From the NCBI RefSeq assembly GCF_041260665.1, contig NZ_JBGCCT010000015.1, positions 62,001-126,000 on the forward strand: DNA of 64,000 nucleotides. The letters run 5' to 3'. Under the pieces are notes generated by a model. That model saw nothing but the letters and a program-made list of their open reading frames with translations. It was not told the origin of the DNA and did not search any database. The translations under genes were made by a program, and so were the position numbers. This stretch comes from Catenulispora sp. GP43 (GTDB taxonomy: Bacteria; Actinomycetota; Actinomycetes; Streptomycetales; Catenulisporaceae). Shown piece by piece: positions 58,399 through 64,000 of the stretch. Numbering within the stretch: position 1 is the stretch's first letter; every line of letters begins with the position of its first letter.

Positions 58399-58863
58399 TC
58401 ACTCCGCGGAAGTCCGGTTGATCTGCTCGACGGTCTCGACCAGCGGCGCCAGCCGCGCATCAGCGCCGGCGGCGTCCAGCGCCTCGCGCAGCGCGGTGTC
58501 GTGTGTGGGCCGGGCCTCGGCCAGCAGCGCGAGGCCGGCGGGGGTGACGTTGGTGTAGATGCCGCGGCGGTCGGTGGGGCACAGGTAGCGCTCCAGCAGA
58601 CCGCGGTCCTCCAGCCGGGTGACCAGCCGGGTCGTCGCGCTCTGGCTGAGCACGACCGCCTCGGCGACCGCGGTCATCCGCAGGTGGCCGCCCTCGCCGT
58701 CGTGCTGGTTGCTCAGCACGTCCAACAGGGAGTACTCGCGGGCGCTCAGGTCGTGCCGGGCCTGCAACGCGCGCTCGACGTGGGTCTCGATGCGGCCGTG
58801 CAGAAGCGAGAGCGCGTACCAGCCGTGGGCCAGTCCGATCGAGGTGGTGTCGGCGGCGGTCAT
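58399..58863 (-). CDS. MarR-family regulator of the divergent MFS gene
   Basis: ATG 58863 follows AAGGAG. The 154-residue protein has the MarR core: LSAREYSLLDVLSNQHDG, the recognition helix AEAVVLSQSATTRLVTRLED, and the wing CPTDRRGIYTNVTPAGLALL. It is divergent from an MFS exporter, with TTGCAAG repeats between them. This is a standard arrangement for efflux induced by the exported compound. Confidence 0.88.
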   Translation of the reverse strand: MTAADTTSIGLAHGWYALSLLHGRIETHVERALQARHDLSAREYSLLDVLSNQHDGEGGHLRMTAVAEAVVLSQSATTRLVTRLEDRGLLERYLCPTDRRGIYTNVTPAGLALLAEARPTHDTALREALDAAGADARLAPLVETVEQINRTSAE

Positions 58864-58934
58864 GGCTCTGGCTCCTTCCGGTCCGGGGTTACCCGGTCTC
58901 ACAGCGCAATATACCGCGCATGCAATCGTTGCGT

Positions 58935-58956
58935 TTGCAAGTACATGCGCTTGCAA
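58935..58956. promoter_or_regulatory. MarR operator candidate
   Basis: TTGCAAG (58935-58941) and CTTGCAA (58950-58956) form a 7-bp inverted repeat with an 8-bp spacer. Extra TGCAA copies lie nearby (58921 onward). It lies between the divergent MarR and MFS genes, about 70 bp from each start. Confidence 0.6.
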
Positions 58957-59025
58957 TTATTGTGGGAGCCCGTAAGCCGCTCGAACAACGCTCAACCGCC
59001 CGCTCAACCGCCTGGAGGGCCACCC

Positions 59026-60234
59026 ATGCCTCTCGCGCTTCTCGCCCTGGCCATCGGGGCCTTCGGCATCGGCACCACCGAGTTCGTCCCGATGGGCCTG
59101 CTCCCGGAGATCGCCGGGGACTACGGCGTCTCGATCCCCTCGGCCGGGCTGCTGGTCACCGGCTACGCGCTCGGCGTGGTCGCCGGCGCCCCGGTGATGA
59201 CCGCGCTGGGCACCCGGCTCGGCCGCAAGACCATGCTCATGCTGCTCATGGGGCTTTTCGTACTCGGCAACGTGCTCTCGGCGCTGGCGCCGTCCTTCGG
59301 GCTGATGCTCGTCGGGCGGATCGTGACCGCGCTGGCGCACGGTGCCTTCTTCGGGATCGGCTCGGTGGTCGCGGCCGAACTGGTCGCGCCGGAGAAGAAG
59401 GCCGGGGCGATAGCCGCCATGTTCACCGGGTTGACCGTGGCGAACATCGTCGGCGTGCCGCTGGGCACCTTCGTCGGGCAGGCCGTCGGGTGGCGCGTGA
59501 CGTTCGGGATCGTGGCGGGGCTCGGCGTGGCCGGCCTGGTCGGCATCGCCAAGCTGGTCCCGCCGCTGCCCCGGCCGCAGGGCGCGCACCTGCGGCGCGA
59601 GCTGGCCGCCTTCCGCAATACGCAGGTCGTGCTGGCCATGGCGATGACCGTGCTCGGCTTCGGCGGGGTGTTCGCCGCCATCACCTACATCGCGCCGATG
59701 ATGACCAAGGTCGCCGGCTACTCCGACGGCGCCGTGACCTGGCTGCTGGTGCTGTTCGGGATCGGTATGTTCCTCGGCAACCTGGTCGGCGGCCGGTACG
59801 CGGACCGCAAGCTGATGCCGATGCTGTTCACCGCGCTCGGCGGGCTGGCCGTGGTGCTGGCACTGTTCACCTTCACCGCGCACGACAAGATCCTCGCCGC
59901 GCTCACCATCCTGCTGATCGGCGCGCTGGGCTTCGCGACCGTCCCGCCGCTGCAGAAGCGGGTCCTGGACCAGGCGCACGGCGCCCCGACGCTGGCCTCG
60001 GCCGTCAACATCGGCGCCTTCAACCTGGGCAACGCGCTGTCGGCCTGGCTCGGCGGCGTCGTGATCTCCGCGGGGTTCGGATACACCGCGCCGAACTGGG
60101 TCGGGGCGGTGCTCGCCGGCTCCGCACTGCTCCTGGCGCTCTGGTCGGCCGCGCTGGAGCGCCGGGAGCAGGCGGCGTCCGGGTCGGCCGAGCCGATCGA
60201 GCCCGGAGAACTGCTGACCACCGCAGCCGGCTGA
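59026..60234 (+). CDS. MFS transporter, AraJ/YdhP-type sugar or drug exporter
   Basis: ATG 59026 follows GGAGG by seven bases. The 402-residue protein has twelve hydrophobic helices. It carries the N-terminal GIGTTEFVPMGLLPEIAGDY of the AraJ/PbuE-type DHA1 group and GTRLGRKTMLMLLM as the inter-helix 2-3 motif. Its expression is probably induced through the divergent MarR regulator. Substrate unknown. Confidence 0.87.
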   Translation: MPLALLALAIGAFGIGTTEFVPMGLLPEIAGDYGVSIPSAGLLVTGYALGVVAGAPVMTALGTRLGRKTMLMLLMGLFVLGNVLSALAPSFGLMLVGRIVTALAHGAFFGIGSVVAAELVAPEKKAGAIAAMFTGLTVANIVGVPLGTFVGQAVGWRVTFGIVAGLGVAGLVGIAKLVPPLPRPQGAHLRRELAAFRNTQVVLAMAMTVLGFGGVFAAITYIAPMMTKVAGYSDGAVTWLLVLFGIGMFLGNLVGGRYADRKLMPMLFTALGGLAVVLALFTFTAHDKILAALTILLIGALGFATVPPLQKRVLDQAHGAPTLASAVNIGAFNLGNALSAWLGGVVISAGFGYTAPNWVGAVLAGSALLLALWSAALERREQAASGSAEPIEPGELLTTAAG

Positions 60235-60244
60235 GATCAGAACT

Positions 60245-60273
60245 GCCCCGGCGTTCCACACAAACGCCGGGGC
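60245..60273. terminator. Bidirectional terminator between convergent genes
   Basis: Perfect 11-bp arms, GCCCCGGCGTT (60245-60255) and AACGCCGGGGC (60263-60273), flank a 7-nt loop. They are centred in the 48-bp gap between the MFS gene and the HerA-like gene. Confidence 0.8.
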
Positions 60274-60282
60274 CCTGCTCTG

Positions 60283-61854
60283 TTACCCCCGTTTGCGCGT
60301 CCCGAAAATGCTCCGGGTGATCTCGCGCACCGCCGTGTTCACCGCCCGCTTCATCGTGGCCGACCCCAAGGCCTGGTCGATGAGGTTGGGCGGGGCCTTG
60401 GCGGTGCCGGCACGGCTCCGGGATTCCTCGCGCTCGGCCTTCGCCGCTTCCGCGTCGCGGCGCTGGTCCTCGGCGGCCGTCTGCGCCTGCAACTCGCGGG
60501 CCGCGAGGACCTCGTACGCCGACTCCCGGTCGATCGCCGGACCATAGGTCGCCAGCAGCGGCGAGGCGTTCACGATCCCCTGCACCACCGCCGGCTCCGC
60601 CTCGGCCATCAGCGATTCCGGGGCGCGCAGCCGGGTCCAGGCCACCGGGGTCGGCGCGCCGTTCTCGGACAGCACGGTCACCACGGCCTCGCCGATGCCG
60701 AGGTTCTGCAGCACGTCGCCGAGATCGTACGGCGACTTCGGGAACGTCGACACCGTCGCCTTCAGCGCCTTCGCGTCGTCGGGGGTGTAGGCGCGCAGCG
60801 CGTGCTGGACCCGGTTGCCGAGCTGGGAGAGCACGTCCCCGGGCACGTCCTTCGGCGTCTGCGTGACGAAGAAGATGCCGACGCCCTTGGACCGGATCAG
60901 CCGCACCGCCTGCGTGATCGCCGAGATGAAGTCCTTGGACGCACCGCCGAACAGCAGGTGCGCCTCGTCGAAGAAGAACACGAGCTTGGGCCGGTCCAGG
61001 TCCCCGACCTCCGGCAGCCGCTCGAACAGCTCGGCGACCAGCCACATCAGGAACGTGGAGAACAGCTCCGGCCGGCTGGCCACCCCGGGCAGCTCCAGCA
61101 GCGACACCACGCCGCGCCCGTCCGGCGTGGTGCGGATCAGATCGAGCGCGTTGAACTCGGTCTCGCCGAAGAACGGCTCGGCGCCCTTGGCCTCGAAGGC
61201 CGTCAGCTCCCGCAGGATGACGCCGACGGTCTGCGGCGAGAGCCCACCGATCGCCTTCAGCTCGGCCTTGCCCTCGTCGCCGGTCAGGTAGAGCAGCACG
61301 CTGCGCAGGTCCTTGAGGTCCAGCAGCAGCCAGCCCTTGGTGTCGGCGAAGTGGAAGACCAGGCCCAGCGACGACTCCTGGGTGGGATTCAGCCCGAGCA
61401 CCTTGGCCAGCATCGTCGGCCCGAACGCGGAGACCGTCGCCCGGATCGGGACGCCGGTCCCCTCGCCGCCGAGGGTGTAGAACTCGCACGGGAACGCCTT
61501 CGCAGACCACTGCTGGCCCAGCGCCCGGGTCCGCGCGGCCAGCTTCTCGCCGCCCTCGCCGGGCGCGGCCATCCCGGACAGGTCGCCCTTCATGTCGGCC
61601 AGGAACACCGGCACGCCGGCCGCCGAGAGCTGTTCGGCGACGCCCTGCAGGGTCTTGGTCTTGCCGGTGCCGGTGGCCCCGGCGACCAGGCCGTGCCGGG
61701 TCAGCATGCCCAGCGGGATGCGGATCTGGACGCCGGGGTCCGGGGCACCGTCGACCATCAGGGCGCCGAGGTCCAGGGTCGGGCCGTCGAAGGCGTAGCC
61801 CGCGGCGACGGCCTGCGCCTGGTCTTTGTCGGTCTCGGTCTTCTCCATCGTCAC
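60283..61854 (-). CDS. HerA-like helicase/ATPase (DUF853)
   Basis: This 523-residue ATPase of the HerA/FtsK superfamily has Walker A GATGTGKTKT (about 59-68) followed by FLADMKGDLSGMA. Walker B is LVFFFDEAHLLFGGA (about 294-308), with sensor FVTQTPKDVPGDVLSQLGNR. These are the hallmarks of the DUF853 family found across bacteria. The C-terminus is charged and helical (QRRDAEAAKAEREESRS). No NurA nuclease partner is adjacent, so a DNA-end-processing role cannot be claimed. It lies 10 bp downstream of the MltG gene on the same strand. Confidence 0.87.
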   Translation of the reverse strand: MTMEKTETDKDQAQAVAAGYAFDGPTLDLGALMVDGAPDPGVQIRIPLGMLTRHGLVAGATGTGKTKTLQGVAEQLSAAGVPVFLADMKGDLSGMAAPGEGGEKLAARTRALGQQWSAKAFPCEFYTLGGEGTGVPIRATVSAFGPTMLAKVLGLNPTQESSLGLVFHFADTKGWLLLDLKDLRSVLLYLTGDEGKAELKAIGGLSPQTVGVILRELTAFEAKGAEPFFGETEFNALDLIRTTPDGRGVVSLLELPGVASRPELFSTFLMWLVAELFERLPEVGDLDRPKLVFFFDEAHLLFGGASKDFISAITQAVRLIRSKGVGIFFVTQTPKDVPGDVLSQLGNRVQHALRAYTPDDAKALKATVSTFPKSPYDLGDVLQNLGIGEAVVTVLSENGAPTPVAWTRLRAPESLMAEAEPAVVQGIVNASPLLATYGPAIDRESAYEVLAARELQAQTAAEDQRRDAEAAKAEREESRSRAGTAKAPPNLIDQALGSATMKRAVNTAVREITRSIFGTRKRG

Positions 61855-61864
61855 CGCACCTCGC

Positions 61865-63034
61865 TCAGTGGGACAGGCATGTCTGCTCGAACCGCGTCTT
61901 CTCGGATTCCTTGAAGAACTTCGTGCCGTCCCCGCTGGCGCACCAGTAGTACCAACGCTCCGTCGCCGGGGTGAGGACCGCCGCGATCATGTCCTTGGAG
62001 GGGATGCTGACCGGGGTCGGCGGCAGGCCCTTGTGACCGCCTGTGGCGTAGGGGTCGGTCGGGTCGGAGACCTCCTTGGCGGTCACCGTGATCCGCTTGC
62101 CGGCCTGCAGGCTCAGCCAGTACTTGGTGGTCGCGTCCACGCCGACGAAGTCGCCCCGGCTCAGCCGGTTCTGGACCGCCTCGGACACCTCGCGGCCGTC
62201 CGGGGTGGCTTTGGTGACCTCGGCCTCGGCCAGCGAGGCGATGGTCAGGGCCTCCTCGGGGGTGCAGGCCCGCGCCGGAGCGCACTTGAGCGCGGCCGCC
62301 TTCGCGGGCAGGCCCAGCGCCGTCAGCTCGGCGACCCGGGTCTTGACCATCGCGGTCAGCACGCCCTGCGGGGTGTCGCTGCTGGTGAGGGTGTAGCGGC
62401 CGGGCTCCAGCATGCCCTCGGCGGTCCAGTGGCCGTCGGCGCTCTTGGACCAGGACGGCAGACCGATCTGGTTGGTGTCGATGAGCTGCTGCAGGTCGTC
62501 CAGGCTCCACTCCCGCTTCTTGGCCAGCTGCCGCACCGTCTCCCAGCTGTAGTCGCCGGGCCGGACCTCGACCAGCGAGTCCGGGGACAGGTTGGAGGAC
62601 TTCAGCAGCTCGGTGATCGCGGTCGCCGCGCTGATCTTCGGGCAGACCCGGTACGTGCCGGTGCTGATGTCGCGCGCCGACTGGTTGTGCCCGGCGGCGT
62701 CGACGAAGGCCTGCGTGCTGCGCACGACGCCGGCGTTGAACAGGGCGTCGCCGATGTCCTTACCGGTCGCCCCGGTCTGGACCTCCACCAGGACCTTGTG
62801 CGGGTCGCTCGGGGAGCAGCTGCTCGCCGAGTAGTCCGGGGCGTGCGAGGTCCGGGCCAGGCCGGCGATCCCGGCGAACACGAACGCCGCGATACCGCCG
62901 AACACCACCACCGGCACCAGCAGCGGGCCCCAGGACCGCAGCCGGTCGCGGCGCGTCGGCGGCGGGTCCTCGTAGTCGTCCTCGTCGGGCACGGCGCAGC
63001 CGGTCCCCGTCTTCCCGCCTTCCGGGTTTCCCAC
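61865..63034 (-). CDS. mltG: Divergent MltG/YceG-family endolytic transglycosylase
   Basis: GTG 63034 is preferred because GGGAG precedes it by seven bases; ATG 63076 is also in frame. The 389-residue protein has an acidic cytoplasmic N-terminus, one membrane helix (about 38-61) and an extracellular YceG domain. TIASLAEAEV corresponds to the catalytic-Glu helix (canonical ASIVEKE), EGMLEPGRYTL to EGYLFPDTY, and HKGLPPTPVSIPS to the GLPP-P-I-x-N-P motif. MltG cuts nascent glycan strands and sets their length. Several consensus positions are altered and there are extra cysteines (CAPARAC), so it may be a second, specialised copy. Confidence 0.78.
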   Translation of the reverse strand: MGNPEGGKTGTGCAVPDEDDYEDPPPTRRDRLRSWGPLLVPVVVFGGIAAFVFAGIAGLARTSHAPDYSASSCSPSDPHKVLVEVQTGATGKDIGDALFNAGVVRSTQAFVDAAGHNQSARDISTGTYRVCPKISAATAITELLKSSNLSPDSLVEVRPGDYSWETVRQLAKKREWSLDDLQQLIDTNQIGLPSWSKSADGHWTAEGMLEPGRYTLTSSDTPQGVLTAMVKTRVAELTALGLPAKAAALKCAPARACTPEEALTIASLAEAEVTKATPDGREVSEAVQNRLSRGDFVGVDATTKYWLSLQAGKRITVTAKEVSDPTDPYATGGHKGLPPTPVSIPSKDMIAAVLTPATERWYYWCASGDGTKFFKESEKTRFEQTCLSH

Positions 63035-63201
63035 GACGTCACTCCCGATGATCGATCGCTTACTCACAGGGATCATCGCGGGATCGGCGCCCGATCGCAG
63101 GTTGAGGGGGCCGGATGGGGATCGCCCGGGTGGCGCAACGAGCAGAGCGGCAGTCAGTATCCTGTTCCATTCCGACCATATAGCGGGGGTGTCGAGCTTC
63201 C

Positions 63202-64000
63202 ATGGACGCGAGTGGGTCCCGTCCCGGTTACCAGAGCACCGGGCGCCAGGTGCGCGGACGCTCGCTGCACGACGTCCTGCACGACCCGGGGACGGGCATC
63301 GCGCAGCAGGCGGTCATCCCCCTGGACCCGAGCCGCGTGGCGCTGATCGCCCGCGCGATCCTCAACGCGCTGACGACCGGCGCGGTGCACGGGTACATCA
63401 CCCCGCACACCATCGTGCTGACCGACGACGGGAACGCGCTGCTGGTCCGGGACCGCGTCGCGCCGGGGGCCACGCCGGCGAACGACCTCTTCGCCCTGGG
63501 GATGGCGCTGTTCGAGGCGGTGGAGGGCTATGCGCCGCATCCGGCGGAGGCGCTGCCGGCGATGCAGCGGGCCGGGGTGCTCGCGCCGGTCATCGAGGCG
63601 CTGACCCGGCAGGATCCGGGGCAGCGGCCCGATGCGGCGGCGGCGCTGGCGCTGCTGAAGGAGGTGACGGCTCCACCCTCGCCGGACGCCATCGAGACCA
63701 GGACGTTGCCGCAGGTGCCGGCCGCTGATTCGGCGGACACCTCGGTGCTGCCGCGGGTGGCGGCGACGCCGACGCCCACCGCGGTGGTCCCGGCGGTCGG
63801 GCCGGTGGGAGCGGTGGAAACGGGTCGACCGGGCGGATCGGGCGGACCTGGCGGACCTGGCGGACCGGGATCGCCGCCCGCTTCGGCTGCTTCGGTTGGG
63901 TCGGCTGCTTCCGCTACTTCGGCTGACTACAGCGCGTCCGGCTATGCGGCATACGACGACTACCCGCAGGCCAACCGCAGGGCACTGCTCATCGGCGGCG
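63202..64000 (+). CDS. Kinase-like protein lacking N-lobe and catalytic Asp (partial at window end)
   Basis: The open frame from ATG 63202 runs past the window edge. After 30 residues it enters a Ser/Thr-kinase C-lobe-like region. VHGYITPHTIVLTDDGNALL aligns with HRDLKPxNILLxxDG, and DRVAPGATPANDLFALGMAL with the APE/DxxSLG helix, followed by EALTRQDPGQRPDAAAALAL. The glycine loop and VAIK lysine are absent, and the catalytic Asp of HRD is replaced (HGY-I). It cannot be an ordinary active kinase. A Pro/Gly/Ser linker follows, and NRRALLIGG at the edge may start a membrane helix. It is divergent from the MltG gene. Confidence 0.65.
   Translation, partial: MDASGSRPGYQSTGRQVRGRSLHDVLHDPGTGIAQQAVIPLDPSRVALIARAILNALTTGAVHGYITPHTIVLTDDGNALLVRDRVAPGATPANDLFALGMALFEAVEGYAPHPAEALPAMQRAGVLAPVIEALTRQDPGQRPDAAAALALLKEVTAPPSPDAIETRTLPQVPAADSADTSVLPRVAATPTPTAVVPAVGPVGAVETGRPGGSGGPGGPGGPGSPPASAASVGSAASATSADYSASGYAAYDDYPQANRRALLIGG

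Overview
The window is about 70% GC, dense in genes, and uses GTG and TTG starts and ATGA stop/start overlaps freely. The regulator repertoire (BTAD/NB-ARC, LAL-type LuxR, SigE-family sigma factor) and an SCO5389-family protein point to a mycelial actinomycete, of Streptomyces or Catenulispora type. That placement is inferred from gene content only. I see no CRISPR array, integrase, transposase, rRNA or origin. One tRNA-Lys(CTT) is present.

Layout. 0-5 kb: a probable toxin-antitoxin pair, an acyl-CoA dehydrogenase, an RCK-domain membrane protein and a DUF4190 protein. 5-7 kb: an SCO5389-family protein with a Zur-like box, a LuxR regulator and a short-chain dehydrogenase. 7-15 kb: a complete alpha-glucoside/maltose uptake operon on the minus strand (lipoprotein, two permeases, GH13 glucosidase, LacI repressor, PfkB kinase) with CTTGCAGCAAG-type operators, plus a DeoR regulator. 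15-21.4 kb: a small biosynthetic cluster with an O-methyltransferase, UbiA prenyltransferase, type III polyketide synthase, ICMT-like methyltransferase, FAD monooxygenase and MFS exporter. 21-24 kb: an LCP cell-wall ligase, tRNA-Lys and a secreted beta-propeller.

24-26.6 kb: a three-gene operon of a GntR/UTRA regulator, a gamma-butyrobetaine-hydroxylase-like oxygenase and a PhnZ-like HD oxygenase. It looks like a TmpA/TmpB organophosphonate pathway behind a nested inverted-repeat operator. 26.6-30.8 kb: a sedolisin, small secreted proteins (one a 46-codon gene for a possible 16-residue Cys-loop peptide), an MFS remnant and a membrane-anchored surface protein. 30.8-42 kb: a LAL regulator, an accessory SecA, a TIM-barrel/Gfo-Idh-MocA pair and an AAA ATPase-TPR pair of unknown role. 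42-46 kb: a GT2/YfhO pair resembling the Bacillus/Listeria CsbB-YfhO glycosylation system.

46-60 kb: an esterase with divergent MarR, LysR and BTAD regulators, a DrrAB-type exporter, a SigE-family sigma factor with a membrane anti-sigma-like partner, a junction at about 57.36 kb where two genes lose their 5' ends, and a MarR/MFS divergon. 60-64 kb: a HerA-like ATPase, a divergent MltG, and the start of a kinase-like protein that lacks the N-lobe and catalytic Asp.

The most interesting units are the phosphonate operon (24.0-26.6 kb), the type III PKS/UbiA cluster (15.2-21.4 kb), the secreted micropeptide gene (28.8 kb), the GT2-YfhO pair and the AAA-TPR pair.
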